DNA of 53,996 nucleotides from Malikia granosa (GCF_002980595.1 NZ_PVLQ01000021.1:1-53996), one strand, 5' to 3'; positions 1-9,806 are shown, counted from the stretch's first letter. Notes: generated by a model not told the origin, from the sequence alone. Translations and numbers: made by a program.

Positions 1-381
1 ACGGCGCAGGTCAAGGCATTGACGTCGGACCAGCTGGGCACGCTGAACTCGGACGAGATCGTGGCGCTGACGACGGCACAGGTGGCGGCACTGACGACGG
101 ACCAGATCGTGGGCCTGGCGACGGCGCAGATGGGTGGGCTGACTACAGCGCAGGTCAAGGCGCTGACGACGGCCCAGATCCAGGCTCTGGAGACGGCCGA
201 TTTGGCAGCACTGTCGACCACGGCAATGGCCGCATTGACGACCGCTCAGATCTCCAGCATCACCTCGGCCCAGGTGGCAGGCCTGACGACTGCTGAAATC
301 AGCGCCTTGTCCATGACGCAGGTGGCCGCTTTCAGTGGTGCGGCGATCGGTGCCATGTCCACCGCACAGGTCAACGCGCTG
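1..381 (+). repeat. 24-bp tandem repeats coding octapeptides TTAQVxAL
   Basis: Sixteen in-frame 24-base units (the first truncated by the edge) encode T-[ST]-[AD]-[QE]-[IVL]-x-[AG]-L with drift. Units start at 22, 46, 70, 94 and so on in steps of exactly 24 bases up to 358-381. The central units (70-189) are closest to consensus; later ones (190-381) are more diverged. The array certainly extends upstream of the window. Confidence 0.9.
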
Positions 382-1197
382 GCGGCGGTTTCGCCGATCA
401 TCCTTGACCTCAACGGCGACGGCGTCACTACGCTGTCGGTCGCTCAAGGCGTGAGCTTCGACCTGGCCGCGACCGGCACGGCGCGGCAGACCGGCTGGGT
501 GGCGGCGACCGATGGCTTGCTGGTGCGCGACCTGAACCAGGACGGCGTCATCAACGATGGTCGCGAGCTGTTCGGCTCGGCAACCCAGGTCGATGGCCAG
601 GCGGCCGGTGACGGTTTCAACGCGCTGAGGGCATTGGACAGCAACGCGGACGGGCGTCTGACGGCAGCTGATGCGGCGTTCGCCGAACTGGCGATCTGGA
701 AGGATGCTGACCAGGATGGCGTGACCGACGCTGGCGAACTGTCCAGCCTGAGCGACAACGGCGTCGTGGCCTTGAACCTGTCGGCACAGTCTTCGACGGC
801 CGTGGACAACGGCAACCTGTTGGGTCTGGTGTCGTCGTACGAATCGGCCGATGGCGGCACGCACGACATGGTGGACGTCTGGTTCCGCCAAGGCGATCCG
901 GATGCGCTGCGTCACTCGGTGACCGAGTTGACCCAGTCGCTGGGCAGCTATCTGGAAATGGATGCTGTCGAGTCGGGCGTCACGGCTTCGCTGTCACCGG
1001 TGGCCCTGGCTAACCAGGCCAGTCCGGCCCTGGCCATGGCGGTTCAGCTGGAGTCCTACTACAGCCTGCAGGCTGCCACGGGCATCAACCCGGTGGCTCA
1101 AGGGGCGACCGCTGTCAACAGCCTGCTGTCGGGTGGCGTGAACAACTCGTCCGCCACGACGCTGCTGGCTGCCAGCGATGGCGCCAAGGCCAAGTAA
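1..1197 (+). CDS. C-terminal part of a repeat-rich, calcium-binding T1SS-type surface protein (5' truncated by window edge)
   Basis: The reading frame is open from base 1 to a TAA at 1195, so the gene begins upstream; the TTG at 19 is only an internal codon. About 16 octapeptide repeats of the form T-T-A-Q-[VI]-x-A-L fill the first 127 residues. They are followed by a region with four Asp-rich EF-hand-like loops: DLNGDG (codons from 406), DLNQDG, DSNADG and DADQDG. This D-x-[DN]-x-DG arrangement with an LFG motif is typical of the C-terminal part of large secreted calcium-binding proteins of type I secretion. There is no Cys and no signal peptide in view; a T1SS signal would lie in the Ser/Ala/Leu-rich last 60 residues. 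An ABC exporter and HlyD lie about 10 kb away and a GT41 glycosyltransferase is the next gene. Being an exported substrate of that exporter is inference. Confidence 0.75.
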   Translation, partial: TAQVKALTSDQLGTLNSDEIVALTTAQVAALTTDQIVGLATAQMGGLTTAQVKALTTAQIQALETADLAALSTTAMAALTTAQISSITSAQVAGLTTAEISALSMTQVAAFSGAAIGAMSTAQVNALAAVSPIILDLNGDGVTTLSVAQGVSFDLAATGTARQTGWVAATDGLLVRDLNQDGVINDGRELFGSATQVDGQAAGDGFNALRALDSNADGRLTAADAAFAELAIWKDADQDGVTDAGELSSLSDNGVVALNLSAQSSTAVDNGNLLGLVSSYESADGGTHDMVDVWFRQGDPDALRHSVTELTQSLGSYLEMDAVESGVTASLSPVALANQASPALAMAVQLESYYSLQAATGINPVAQGATAVNSLLSGGVNNSSATTLLAASDGAKAK

Positions 1198-1241
1198 GTC
1201 GGCCCCGGGTTCGCTGTGAGGCGGACCCGGTTGAAACCATG

Positions 1242-1283
1242 CTCCAAGCCTGTCGTATCCTTACGACACGCTTGGAGTTTTTT
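1242..1283 (+). terminator. Intrinsic terminator after the repeat protein
   Basis: CTCCAAGC (1242-1249) pairs with GCTTGGAG (1270-1277), and TGTCGTA (1251-1257) pairs with TACGACA (1262-1268), giving a long stem directly followed by six T. It separates the repeat-protein gene from the glycosylation genes, so these are probably separate transcription units. Confidence 0.9.
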
Positions 1284-1300
1284 CATGGGCTTTCCGTTTG

Positions 1301-3100
1301 ATGTCTGAACATGGTCTTATGAGCACCGAAGTGAGCAAGCTGTCCTTGACTGACCTGATGGCCCAGGCCGGCGTGCTGTCGCAGCAAGGACAGGTAGCAG
1401 CCGCCATCGCCCTGTACCGGACCTGGCTGGCGGCCCGCCCCGCCGACCCGCTGCGCTATGTCGCGCTGTTCAACCTGGGCGTGTTGCATGGCCTGTTGCA
1501 GCAGCCGCAGGAGGCCGAGCCCCTGTATCGCGAGGCCCTGCGCCTGCAGCCCGCGCTGATGCAGGCCCGGTTGAACCTGGGACATGCGCTGGAGAACCAG
1601 GGCCAACTCGACGCTGCCGTGGCGCAATGGCAGCAGGTGCTCGCTGAGCTGGCCGTGCTGCCGCAGCCCGACGTGACGCTGCAATTGCATGCGCTCAACA
1701 ACCTGGCCCGCGCCCTTGAGTCCGCCAAGCGCTACGACGAGGCCGAGGCCTACATGGCGCGCAGCCTGCAGGTTGAGCCCGAGCAGTCGGCGGTGCTGCA
1801 GCATTACGTGCATATCCGACAGAAGCAGTGCAAATGGCCTGTGTACCAGCCGATCGGCGAGGTGACGGTGAATCGCCAGTTGCTGTCCACCTCGGCGCTG
1901 GCGATGCTGGCGGCCTACGATGATCCTGCGCTGCAACTGCTGGCCGCGCGCCAGTTCCTGCACGAGAAGGTGCAGGCACCGGCGCCGCGCAAGCCGCGCC
2001 GCGTGCGCCAACCGGGCGAGCGCATCCGCATCGGCTACCTGTCGGGTGACCTCTGCATGCACGCGGTCGGCCTGCTGACGGTCGAGCTGTTCGAGCTGCA
2101 CGATCGCGAGAAGTTTGAGGTGTTCGGCTTCTGCTGGTCCAAGGATGACGGCTCGCCGCTGCGCGAGCGCATCATCAAGGCCTTCGACCACCATGTCCGC
2201 ATCGGCCACCTGAGCGACGAGCAGGCCGCCCAGGTGATCGAGGCTTGCGGCATCGACATCCTGGTCGACCTGCAGGGGCTGACCTCGGGCGCGCGCCCGA
2301 ACATCCTGATGCAGCGCCCGGCCGGCGCAGTGCAGATCAGCTACTTGGGTCTGCCCGGCACCTCGGCATTGCCGACGGTCGATTACATCGTCGCCGACGA
2401 TTTCGTGTTCCCGCCCGAGCTCGAGCCGTTCATGACCGAGAAGCCGCTGCGCCTGCCGCGCTGCTACCAGGTCAGCGACCGAAAACGCGACGTGGGCCCG
2501 CCGCTGACCCGCGCCGCCTGCGGCCTGCCGGAAGACAGGTTCGTCTTTGCGGCCTTCAACAACAACTACAAGATCACGCCCGAGGTGTTCGCGACCTGGA
2601 TGCGCATCCTGACCCAGGTGCCGGACAGCGTGCTGTGGCTGATGGCCGACAACCGTTGGTCGGAGCAGAACCTGCGTGACCAGGCCCAGTCCCATGGCGT
2701 CGACCCGGCACGCCTGATCTTCGCCGGCCGCGCATTCCCGGCCGAATACATGGCGCGGCTGGCCTTGCCCGACCTGTTCCTCGACACCTTGCCGTACAAC
2801 GCCGGCACCACGGCCAACGACATCCTGTGGATGGGCACCCCGATCCTGACCTGTTCGGGCCGGACCTACATCTCGCGCATGTGCGGCAGCCTGCTGACGG
2901 CGGTGGGGCTGCCGGATCTGATCACCTTCAGCCTGGAGGCGTACGAGAGGAAGGCGGTGCAGCTAGGAAAGAATCCGAAGCGGGTTGCAAGTTACAAGCG
3001 CTATCTGGCCGAGCAGCGCCTTGGCAGCGACTTGTTCGACATGCAGCAGTTGACGCTTGAACTGGAACATGCCTTGAGCGATACCTTGCAGCGTCCATGA
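1301..3100 (+). CDS. TPR protein with GT41 (O-GlcNAc transferase/SPINDLY-type) catalytic domain
   Basis: The 599-residue protein has TPR repeats over roughly residues 10-180 and a GT41 domain over about 220-590. Residues matching the catalytic centre of human OGT are visible: His254 in [10 protein letters not shown], Lys424 in NNNYKITPE, and the nucleotide-site motif [13 protein letters not shown] with GTPILT after it. The enzyme would move a sugar from a nucleotide sugar to Ser/Thr (or Asn, as in HMW1C-type GT41 proteins) of a protein in the cytoplasm. It lies just downstream of a Thr-rich repeat protein, which is the obvious candidate acceptor, though that is inference. ATG 1301 is chosen; TTG 1298 and ATG 1319 are alternatives and none has a clear Shine-Dalgarno. 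The next gene follows after 13 bases. Confidence 0.85.
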   Translation: MSEHGLMSTEVSKLSLTDLMAQAGVLSQQGQVAAAIALYRTWLAARPADPLRYVALFNLGVLHGLLQQPQEAEPLYREALRLQPALMQARLNLGHALENQGQLDAAVAQWQQVLAELAVLPQPDVTLQLHALNNLARALESAKRYDEAEAYMARSLQVEPEQSAVLQHYVHIRQKQCKWPVYQPIGEVTVNRQLLSTSALAMLAAYDDPALQLLAARQFLHEKVQAPAPRKPRRVRQPGERIRIGYLSGDLCMHAVGLLTVELFELHDREKFEVFGFCWSKDDGSPLRERIIKAFDHHVRIGHLSDEQAAQVIEACGIDILVDLQGLTSGARPNILMQRPAGAVQISYLGLPGTSALPTVDYIVADDFVFPPELEPFMTEKPLRLPRCYQVSDRKRDVGPPLTRAACGLPEDRFVFAAFNNNYKITPEVFATWMRILTQVPDSVLWLMADNRWSEQNLRDQAQSHGVDPARLIFAGRAFPAEYMARLALPDLFLDTLPYNAGTTANDILWMGTPILTCSGRTYISRMCGSLLTAVGLPDLITFSLEAYERKAVQLGKNPKRVASYKRYLAEQRLGSDLFDMQQLTLELEHALSDTLQRP

Positions 3101-3102
3101 AG

Positions 3103-3108
3103 AAGGAG
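3103..3108 (+). promoter_or_regulatory. Shine-Dalgarno fixing a TTG start
   Basis: AAGGAG lies five bases before TTG 3114, and no ATG or GTG in that frame gives a better start for the FdtD-like protein whose conserved N-terminus begins there. Confidence 0.7.
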
Positions 3109-3113
3109 CGGAA

Positions 3114-4052
3114 TTGAGCGATTATTTCATCCACCCTCTGGCTGATGTCAGCTCGGAACTGATTGGCGACGGCAGCAGGATCTGGCAGTATGTCGTGCTG
3201 CTGTCGAGGGCGACGATAGGCCGTGAGTGCAATATCTGCGCGCACTGCCTGATCGAGGGCGATGTGGTCATCGGCGACCGCGTGACCGTCAAGAGCGGTG
3301 TGCAGCTCTGGGACGGGTTGCGCGTCGGCAACGATGTTTTCATCGGACCCAATGCATCGTTTGCCAACGACAGGTTTCCGCGCAGTCGTCGCAAGCCAGA
3401 GAAATTTCTCCAGACCATTCTTGAGGATGGCGCCTCGATCGGTGCCGGGGCTGTCATTCTGCCCGGCATTACCATCGGGGCCAATGCCATGGTGGCAGCG
3501 GGTGCCGTCGTGACCCGGTCCGTGCCGCCGAATGCTGTCGTGGTCGGCAACCCGGCCAGGATCGTGGGCTATGTGGACGCTGAACAAGAAGCCTCCGGCT
3601 ATCTGTCGGCCGACAGGCGGGAAACGGGGCTTGTCGAAACCCGGGTGGCCGGCGTCGGTCTGTATCAGATGCCGCGTGTTGCTGACATTCGCGGCAGTTT
3701 GACGGTCGGCGAGTTCGAGCGGACCATCCCTTTCGCGGTCAAACGGTATTTCATGGTTTTCGATGTTCCAAGCGCGGAAACCCGAGGCGAGCATGCGCAC
3801 CGAGAATGCCACCAGTTCCTGATCTGTGTGCGCGGGAGTTGTTCTGTCGTTGCTGACGATGGCCACAATCGGCAGGAATTCCTGCTCGACAAGCCCGATG
3901 TCGGCATTCACTTGCCGCCCATGATCTGGGGCATCCAGTACAAGTACTCGGCGGATGCGGTGCTGCTGGTATTCGCCTCGCATTACTATGATGGTGCGGA
4001 TTACATCCGTGATTATTCCGAGTTCAGGCGACTCGTGGGAGGTGGGGCATGA
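3114..4052 (+). CDS. fdtD: Bifunctional FdtD-like N-acetyltransferase / dTDP-4-keto-6-deoxyhexose 3,4-ketoisomerase
   Basis: The 312-residue protein is a fusion. Residues 1-150 show left-handed beta-helix hexapeptide repeats (for example [11 protein letters not shown] and [11 protein letters not shown]), as in sugar N-acetyltransferases. Residues 165-312 are a WxcM/FdtA-type cupin with the catalytic-type pair His227 and His229 in EHAHRECHQ. FdtD of Shewanella denitrificans carries both activities, the third and fifth steps to dTDP-3-acetamido-3,6-dideoxygalactose. Here it overlaps the aminotransferase for the fourth step by four bases (ATGA at 4049-4052), so the three activities are coupled. 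Whether the product has the galacto (Fuc3NAc) or gluco (Qui3NAc) configuration cannot be told. rmlA and rmlB must be elsewhere. The TTG start is supported by AAGGAG at 3103. Confidence 0.82.
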   Translation: MSDYFIHPLADVSSELIGDGSRIWQYVVLLSRATIGRECNICAHCLIEGDVVIGDRVTVKSGVQLWDGLRVGNDVFIGPNASFANDRFPRSRRKPEKFLQTILEDGASIGAGAVILPGITIGANAMVAAGAVVTRSVPPNAVVVGNPARIVGYVDAEQEASGYLSADRRETGLVETRVAGVGLYQMPRVADIRGSLTVGEFERTIPFAVKRYFMVFDVPSAETRGEHAHRECHQFLICVRGSCSVVADDGHNRQEFLLDKPDVGIHLPPMIWGIQYKYSADAVLLVFASHYYDGADYIRDYSEFRRLVGGGA

Positions 4053-5158
4053 TCCCATTTCTGGATCTGAAGGCTTCCTACACCGAACTGAAGTCTGAGA
4101 TCGATGGTGCGGTCGCCCGGGTGCTGGATTCGGGTTGGTATATCGGTGGTGTTGAAGTCGATGGCTTCGAGTCTGATTACGCCGATTACTGCGGCGCAGC
4201 GCATTGTGTCGGTGTCGCCAATGGACTCGATGCCCTTTATCTGGCCCTGCGTGCCATGGAGGTCGGGCCGGGCGACGAAGTCATCGTTCCGAGCAATACC
4301 TACATCGCCACCTGGCTGGCTGTCAGCCACTGCGGTGCCACTCCCGTTCCTGTCGAGCCGGACGGTCGAACTTGCAACATCGATCCGGCCTTGATCGAGG
4401 CCGCCATTACCCCGCGCACCAAGGTCATTCTTCCCGTGCATTTGTACGGGCAGCCGGCCGACATGGACCCCATCCTGGCGCTGGCCAGAAAGCACGGACT
4501 GCTTGTGCTCGAAGATGGCGCCCAGGCTCATGGCGCGCGCTACAAGGGTCGCCGGCTGGGAGCGCATGGCGATGCCGTCGCGTGGAGCTTCTACCCCGGC
4601 AAGAACCTGGGGGCGATGGGAGACGGTGGCGCCGTGACGACCCATGACGAGCGGATCGCCGATCGCATCCGGGTGTTGCGCAACTACGGCTCGCGGGTGA
4701 AGTATGTCAACGAGGTCCAGGGCTACAACAGCCGTCTCGATCCGATCCAGGCCGCCATCTTGCGTGTCAAGCTCGCGCACCTGGATGACTGGAACGCCCG
4801 ACGTGGCGCCATCGCGCGCTTGTACCAGGATGGCTTGGCTGCGACAGGCCTGACCTTGCCGCATGTGCCCGAATGGGCCGATCCGGTGTGGCATCTGTAT
4901 GTGGTCCGGCACCGTGAACGCGACGCCTTGCAGCATCTTCTGACCCAGGCAGGCGTGGCGACGATGATCCACTATCCCATTCCGCCGCATCTGCAGTCGG
5001 CCTATGCCTCCCTTGGATTCGGCCGGGGCAGTTTCCCGGTTTCCGAAGCCCTGCACGATCAGGTTCTCAGCCTTCCGATCGGCCCCTCCCAGACTGCCGA
5101 GGCCACTGGGATCGTGATCGATGCCATCCGCAAGGCTGAAGATGCGCTGCGCGCTTGA
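4049..5158 (+). CDS. fdtB: FdtB/QdtB-type PLP aminotransferase for 3-amino-3,6-dideoxyhexose (DegT/DnrJ/EryC1 family)
   Basis: The 369-residue protein has the DegT/DnrJ/EryC1 fold pattern: start motif [10 protein letters not shown], the nucleotide-sugar/PLP region [21 protein letters not shown], and Lys185 in SFYPGKNLG as the Schiff-base lysine. Family members transfer an amino group from glutamate to C3 of the dTDP-3-keto-6-deoxyhexose made by the neighbouring cupin domain. Start and stop codons overlap the genes on both sides (4049-4052, and 5156-5158 with the next ATG at 5158), a sign of a tightly coupled operon. The 3-amino product would then be acetylated by the N-terminal half of the upstream protein. 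Related enzymes act on other positions or sugars, so the exact isomer is open. Confidence 0.85.
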   Translation: MIPFLDLKASYTELKSEIDGAVARVLDSGWYIGGVEVDGFESDYADYCGAAHCVGVANGLDALYLALRAMEVGPGDEVIVPSNTYIATWLAVSHCGATPVPVEPDGRTCNIDPALIEAAITPRTKVILPVHLYGQPADMDPILALARKHGLLVLEDGAQAHGARYKGRRLGAHGDAVAWSFYPGKNLGAMGDGGAVTTHDERIADRIRVLRNYGSRVKYVNEVQGYNSRLDPIQAAILRVKLAHLDDWNARRGAIARLYQDGLAATGLTLPHVPEWADPVWHLYVVRHRERDALQHLLTQAGVATMIHYPIPPHLQSAYASLGFGRGSFPVSEALHDQVLSLPIGPSQTAEATGIVIDAIRKAEDALRA

Positions 5159-6129
5159 TGGATGAATCCCCGATGAGAATCTGTACCTTGATACCGGCAT
5201 ACAAGAGCAAGTATGTCGAGCCATTGCTGCTGGGACTGCAGTCGCAGACCGTGAAGCCCTACCGGATCATCTTCTCGGACGACAGCCCCGGAGGCATTTT
5301 TTCCGAGCGGCTGCTGTCGGACGAGCTGGAGCCGTTGCGCGCCGGTCTGGCCATCGAGGTCATGCCGGGCCCTCGCAATGGCGCATTCGAGAACTTCAAG
5401 CATCTGGTCAATGCCTGGAGCCGGGATTCGGAACTGTTTCACATCTTGCTCGACGACGATGTGGTCTTTCCCGAGTTCTACGAGCGCCATCTCGTGGCGC
5501 ACCTGTCTGGCGACTTCTCCTGTTCGATTAGCCGGCGCTGGGAGAGCAATGAAGCGGGACAGCCGCTGCGTGGCCAGCCGGTACCGGCTGCCGTAGCCAA
5601 TTCCATGAACCGTTTTCTGTCGCTGAATGCCGACGTGGCTTTCATGAGCACGGTGGCGGAGTGCAAGAACTGGTTCGGGGAGTTTTCCAATGTGGTGTTT
5701 CGTGGCGACTGCAGCGAAGTTGTCCTGAATCCGTCCATCGCGGGCGTTTCCTATGCCGGACTGTGGGATCTCGGAGCCTTCCTAGCGGCAAGCTTGCTCA
5801 GGCCGATCTGCCATATCCAGGACCATCTGGGGTATTTCAGGAAGGGGCCGGATCAGAATTCGGCGCAAACCTACAGCCCGATCATGAAGGCTGCCATGCT
5901 CGCTTACGTGGCACTTGCCGTCAGCGGTCGGCGCATCGGCAAGATCAGCGGCGAGCAGGCCACCCATTGCTTCGGAACGATCGCCAATGTCCTGAATTAT
6001 TGGTATGCCACGCAAGATGATATGGTCGAATTTCGTAACAACCTGCCTAGGCTTGCACTCGACGCGCAAGGTGCCGAAGATGAGTTCCTGGCCTGCTGGC
6101 AGCAGTTTCTGGCCAAGAATGGCTACTGA
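5158..6129 (+). CDS. Family 2 (GT-A) glycosyltransferase
   Basis: The 323-residue protein begins with the GT2 pattern RICTLIPAYKSKY and has the nucleotide-sugar Asp cluster LLDDDVVFP near residue 100. There is no membrane segment, so it is a cytoplasmic or peripheral enzyme. Its position straight after the Fdt genes suggests that it transfers the 3-acetamido sugar or extends that glycan; the donor cannot be read from sequence. ATG 5158 overlaps the fdtB stop by one base; ATG 5173 is an alternative just before the conserved start. Base composition here is still close to that of the genome. Confidence 0.75.
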   Translation: MDESPMRICTLIPAYKSKYVEPLLLGLQSQTVKPYRIIFSDDSPGGIFSERLLSDELEPLRAGLAIEVMPGPRNGAFENFKHLVNAWSRDSELFHILLDDDVVFPEFYERHLVAHLSGDFSCSISRRWESNEAGQPLRGQPVPAAVANSMNRFLSLNADVAFMSTVAECKNWFGEFSNVVFRGDCSEVVLNPSIAGVSYAGLWDLGAFLAASLLRPICHIQDHLGYFRKGPDQNSAQTYSPIMKAAMLAYVALAVSGRRIGKISGEQATHCFGTIANVLNYWYATQDDMVEFRNNLPRLALDAQGAEDEFLACWQQFLAKNGY

Positions 6130-6563
6130 TGCAGGTGTCCGGTCTCATGCTTCAGAAAAGATTCGAGCTGTGTCGAAAAGCCGTTTCATCCTCCGAGCCT
6201 GGCCTGCTGGAGGGCCTGGTTCGAGGGCTGCTGATACATTACTTTTTCCATATATCGGACAAGGGACGGCTAGAAATATTTGATGCCGAACCCGACGCTC
6301 CCAGAACGATCAACGTGCTGACGCCGACGGTGTTCAGGGGCGCGGGCCGGATCCGGCTTGCTCCCCGGACGGTTTTTGGCGTGCCGCGCTCGCCTGGCAA
6401 CCACTCGTGCAGCTATGTCGAAGCCAGGACAGCTGATTCGATGATGGAAATTGATGATAAAACTTTTGTCAACAACTCATCTGGTATTTTTTCTTTAAAT
6501 TGGGAGCAAGTTTTTGGCTGGTGCCGGAAGTCTGTGAGCTTTCTGGCGATGGCTTCTGATTAG
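6129..6563 (+). pseudogene. Truncated, decayed hexapeptide acyltransferase (LbH type)
   Basis: The 144-residue frame overlaps the GT2 stop by one base. Residues 40-115 resemble the start of a maltose-O-acetyltransferase-like beta-helix protein (GRIRLAPRTVFGVPRSPG, then SYVEARTADSMMEIDDKTFVNN). Where the hexapeptide repeats should continue with isoleucine-rich turns, the frame runs into unrelated residues and a stop at 6561. GC content falls at the same place (from about 6430). Other frames downstream show short fragments of possible continuation interrupted by stops, so decay by indels or replacement by a foreign segment is likely. It probably has no acetyltransferase activity. A genuine short protein is possible but less likely. 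Confidence 0.55.
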
Positions 6564-6688
6564 TGGTGATCGGCATGAATGTGTCATTTTGGAGTATTTT
6601 TTGTGCCATTCTTCTTTTGTGAAGCTACCGATTTATAGGTGTTTCATGAGGTTTGTTTGCGTTTGGTTATGAATTTGGATTTTTGAAA

Positions 6689-7537
6689 ATGGTAAATAAA
6701 AAATATATTTCTATGACAGGGTTAAATGCGACCGAGAATTTGGGTTCTCAGATGTGGCATTTTTCGTCTCTTTATGCCATATCGCGCAGGACCGGACATC
6801 AGATATTCTTTTTTAAAGAGCTTTCTGATGTTGGTAAGGGGCTGCAGTTGCATAAAAATTTTTCAAATTTGCCGTTTAGCATCGTTTCAATAAATGATAT
6901 TCCCGATGCTGAGAAGGTGCATGTTGTTTACCCAATACCATTCAATTTGGCTGTTGATTCAAATGTCTTTAGTTTGAGTGATCAGTTGAATTACAACTTT
7001 ACAGGATTGTTTATTTCTTATAAATACTGGTACCCTATTAGGCAGGAGATTCGTCGGATGTATCAATTTGATCCTGCCACCTTGGCGAATGCCTATTCTT
7101 TAGTTTTTTCTGCGCGAAGACCTGGTCGTCAGATGGTGGCCGTTCATGTTCGGAGAGGGGATTATATAAATGGAATTCATGTTAATTTGACTATTGATTA
7201 CTATAAGGCGGCATTTTCATTTTTTAATGATGATGAGGTGGATTATTTGATTTTTTCTGATGATATGAATTGGTGTCGGCGTGAATTTTCAGGAAAAAAT
7301 AATGTTTTGTTTTTTGAGGGTGGTTCGCCAATTGTTGATATGTGCTCTATGTCGCTATGTGATCATAATATAATCGCCAATTCATCATTTAGTTTTTGGG
7401 GGGCTTTTCTTAATAAAAATCATGATAAAAGAGTGATTTGCCCTGCAAAAAATCTAAAAAACGATAACGCCATTCCTTTCGTTAATTATGCGTGGTATCC
7501 TGATGAATTTATTGGGTTGGATGCTGGGAATTTTTGA
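6689..7537 (+). CDS. GT11 family fucosyltransferase (alpha-1,2-type)
   Basis: The 282-residue protein carries the GT11 signature HVRRGDY (mid-protein) and the C-terminal motif NSSFSFWGAFLN, and starts with NLGSQMWHFSSL, the counterpart of the usual GLGNQMF region. Members transfer L-fucose from GDP-fucose. The genes for making GDP-fucose, gmd and fcl, follow convergently 21 bases downstream, so donor and transferase are linked. ATG 6689 is preferred; a TTG at 6653 would add 12 residues. The gene is very AT-rich (18 of 60 bases are G or C at 7201-7260) against the GC-rich surroundings, which points to recent acquisition. The 125 bases before it (6564-6688) hold no gene I can see. Confidence 0.82.
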   Translation: MVNKKYISMTGLNATENLGSQMWHFSSLYAISRRTGHQIFFFKELSDVGKGLQLHKNFSNLPFSIVSINDIPDAEKVHVVYPIPFNLAVDSNVFSLSDQLNYNFTGLFISYKYWYPIRQEIRRMYQFDPATLANAYSLVFSARRPGRQMVAVHVRRGDYINGIHVNLTIDYYKAAFSFFNDDEVDYLIFSDDMNWCRREFSGKNNVLFFEGGSPIVDMCSMSLCDHNIIANSSFSFWGAFLNKNHDKRVICPAKNLKNDNAIPFVNYAWYPDEFIGLDAGNF

Positions 7538-7558
7538 TTTTTGTATTTGATGGGTTAT

Positions 7559-8695
7559 TTATGTTTCTGTACTAGGTTGGGTTTTGTAGCCGTGGTTTTT
7601 TAGCAGCATATGCCTTCTTGCTTCATATAAATCTGATGCTATCATTTCTTTGCACATTTCCTTGGCCGTGATCTCTGGTGCCCAGCCAAGCTTTTCTTTG
7701 GCTTTGCGCGGATCGCCTAGCAGTGTTTCTACTTCGGTTGGCCGGAAGTAGCGCTGATCAATCTTGATGATGATCTGACCAGGTTTCAGTGCCGGAGCTT
7801 TGTCGCCTGTGATGCAGTCAATGATTGCAACTTCGTCCACGCCCTGACCTTCAAAGCGCAGTTGAATGCCGAGTTCTGCTGCCGACCACTCGATGAACTG
7901 ACGCACGCTGTACTGAACGCCAGTAGCGATCACGAAATCCTCGGGCTTCTCCTGCTGCAGCATCATCCACTGCATGCGCACATAGTCTTTGGCGTGGCCC
8001 CAGTCGCGCAGCGCGTCCATATTGCCCATGTATAGGCATTCCTCCAAGCCTTGCGCGATGTTGGCTAGGCCGCGCGTGATCTTGCGCGTTACGAAAGTTT
8101 CGCCGCGGCGTGGGCTTTCATGATTGAACAGGATGCCATTACAGGCATAGATGCCATAGGCCTCGCGGTAGTTGACTGTAATCCAATAGGCATAGAGTTT
8201 GGCCACTGCATACGGGCTGCGCGGATAGAAAGGCGTGGTTTCCTTCTGTGGAATTTCCTGCACTAAGCCGTAGAGTTCGCTGGTGGAGGCTTGGTAGAAG
8301 CGGGTCTTCTTCTCCAAGCCTAGGATACGGATGGCTTCCAGAATGCGCAGCGTGCCGATAGCATCGACATTGGCCGTGTATTCCGGACTCTCGAAGCTCA
8401 CCGCCACATGGCTCATGGCACCGAGGTTATAGATTTCGTCAGGTTGGGTTTCCTGGATAATGCGAACGAGGTTGCTGGTGTCTGACAAGTCGCCGTAGTG
8501 CAGTTTGAAACGGCTGTTTTCGATGTGCGGGTCCTGGTAAATGTGGTCGATGCGCTGGGTGTTGAATTGGCTGCCCCGGCGCTTGATACCATGCACGGTG
8601 TAGCCCTTTTCCAGAAGAAATTCCGCCAAGTAGGAGCCGTCCTGGCCTGTAATGCCAGTGATGAGCGCGACTTTGTTATTGATGGTCTGTGTCAT
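7559..8695 (-). CDS. gmd: GDP-mannose 4,6-dehydratase
   Basis: The 378-residue short-chain dehydrogenase-type protein has the NADP-binding [14 protein letters not shown], the catalytic-region motifs ASTSELYG and [12 protein letters not shown] (YxxxK), and the family's [18 protein letters not shown]. It converts GDP-D-mannose to GDP-4-keto-6-deoxymannose, the precursor of GDP-L-fucose. It lies 28 bases after fcl on the same strand, as an fcl-gmd pair. Length is normal for the family. Composition is intermediate between the AT-rich flanks and the core genome. Confidence 0.95.
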   Translation of the reverse strand: MTQTINNKVALITGITGQDGSYLAEFLLEKGYTVHGIKRRGSQFNTQRIDHIYQDPHIENSRFKLHYGDLSDTSNLVRIIQETQPDEIYNLGAMSHVAVSFESPEYTANVDAIGTLRILEAIRILGLEKKTRFYQASTSELYGLVQEIPQKETTPFYPRSPYAVAKLYAYWITVNYREAYGIYACNGILFNHESPRRGETFVTRKITRGLANIAQGLEECLYMGNMDALRDWGHAKDYVRMQWMMLQQEKPEDFVIATGVQYSVRQFIEWSAAELGIQLRFEGQGVDEVAIIDCITGDKAPALKPGQIIIKIDQRYFRPTEVETLLGDPRKAKEKLGWAPEITAKEMCKEMIASDLYEARRHMLLKNHGYKTQPSTET

Positions 8696-8723
8696 GGTGT
8701 GGGCTACTACTGGTGAGTCGCAT

Positions 8724-9710
8724 TTATTTGTAACGGATGTTGGTGCTGGCTAGAAAATCGGCATAAGTCAGTAACAAGCCTTTTTGCAGGCTAACCTTGG
8801 CATGCCAGCCTAGGTTGTGCAGGCGACTGCTGTCCATGAGTTTGCGGGGCGTACCGTCTGGCTTGCTGGTATCAAAGCTGATCTGACCCGTGTAACCTAC
8901 GACTTGTGCGATCGTCTGTGCAACTTCGGCGATCGTGACATCGGACCCATAGCCGACATTGATGTGGCTCAACATTGGTTGCGTATGCTGCTCGTAGAGC
9001 GGCTTAGGCAAGGTCATGACATGGACGCATGCAGCAGCCATGTCGTCTACATAGAGGAACTCGCGTTTAGGCGTTCCTGTTCCCCAGATCGTGACGCTGG
9101 GAGCACTGCTGAGCTTGGCTTCATGGAAGCGGCGTATCAGCGCTGGGATCACATGAGAGTTCTCAGGATGGTAGTTGTCGTTCGGGCCATAGAGGTTGGT
9201 CGGCATGACACTGCGGTAGTCCACGCCATGGCTCGCGCCGTACTGACGGTTGTATGACTCGCACAACTTAATGCCAGCTATCTTAGCGATGGCGTAGGGT
9301 TCGTTGGTCGACTCCAGAGTTCCGGTAAGCAGGTCATCTTCGCGCATTGGTTGTGCTGCCAGTTTCGGATAAATGCAACTGGAGCCTAGAAATAACAGCT
9401 TTTTGACACCGCTGTGGAAGGCCGCATCTATTACATTGGCCTGGATCATCAGGTTGTTGTAGATGAAATTAGCTGGATAGGTATTGTTGGCCTGAATGCC
9501 ACCGACCTTGGCTGCTGCGAGATAGACTTGATCGGGTTTTTCAGATTCGAAAAAAGTGCGCACGGCTGCTTGGTCGGTTAGGTCCAAATCAGCATGGTTG
9601 CGTGTGATCACTTTGTCGGTAGGATGTCCTGCCGTTTGCAACTGCCGCATGATGGCGGAGCCGACCATTCCAGAGTGACCTGCGATATAAATACTAGGGA
9701 CGGACGGCAT
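8724..9710 (-). CDS. fcl: GDP-L-fucose synthase (epimerase/reductase)
   Basis: The 328-residue protein has the Rossmann motif [12 protein letters not shown], the SSCIYP segment and the catalytic YAIAK motif, followed by NLYGPNDNY. It turns GDP-4-keto-6-deoxymannose into GDP-L-fucose with NADPH. ATG 9710 is chosen because the conserved Rossmann strand starts a few residues later; ATG 9752 would add 14 unconserved residues. It is first of the fcl-gmd pair. A TTGGG repeat tract lies about 97 bases upstream of the start. Confidence 0.94.
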   Translation of the reverse strand: MPSVPSIYIAGHSGMVGSAIMRQLQTAGHPTDKVITRNHADLDLTDQAAVRTFFESEKPDQVYLAAAKVGGIQANNTYPANFIYNNLMIQANVIDAAFHSGVKKLLFLGSSCIYPKLAAQPMREDDLLTGTLESTNEPYAIAKIAGIKLCESYNRQYGASHGVDYRSVMPTNLYGPNDNYHPENSHVIPALIRRFHEAKLSSAPSVTIWGTGTPKREFLYVDDMAAACVHVMTLPKPLYEQHTQPMLSHINVGYGSDVTIAEVAQTIAQVVGYTGQISFDTSKPDGTPRKLMDSSRLHNLGWHAKVSLQKGLLLTYADFLASTNIRYK

Positions 9711-9806
9711 GGCTACTATTGGACTTTGATGTGCGAAATTTAGGCGATGCATTTATTTTCTGTCGATTTCCGACGTATTTTTGTGCGCATCTTGATGGTT
9801 ATTCTG

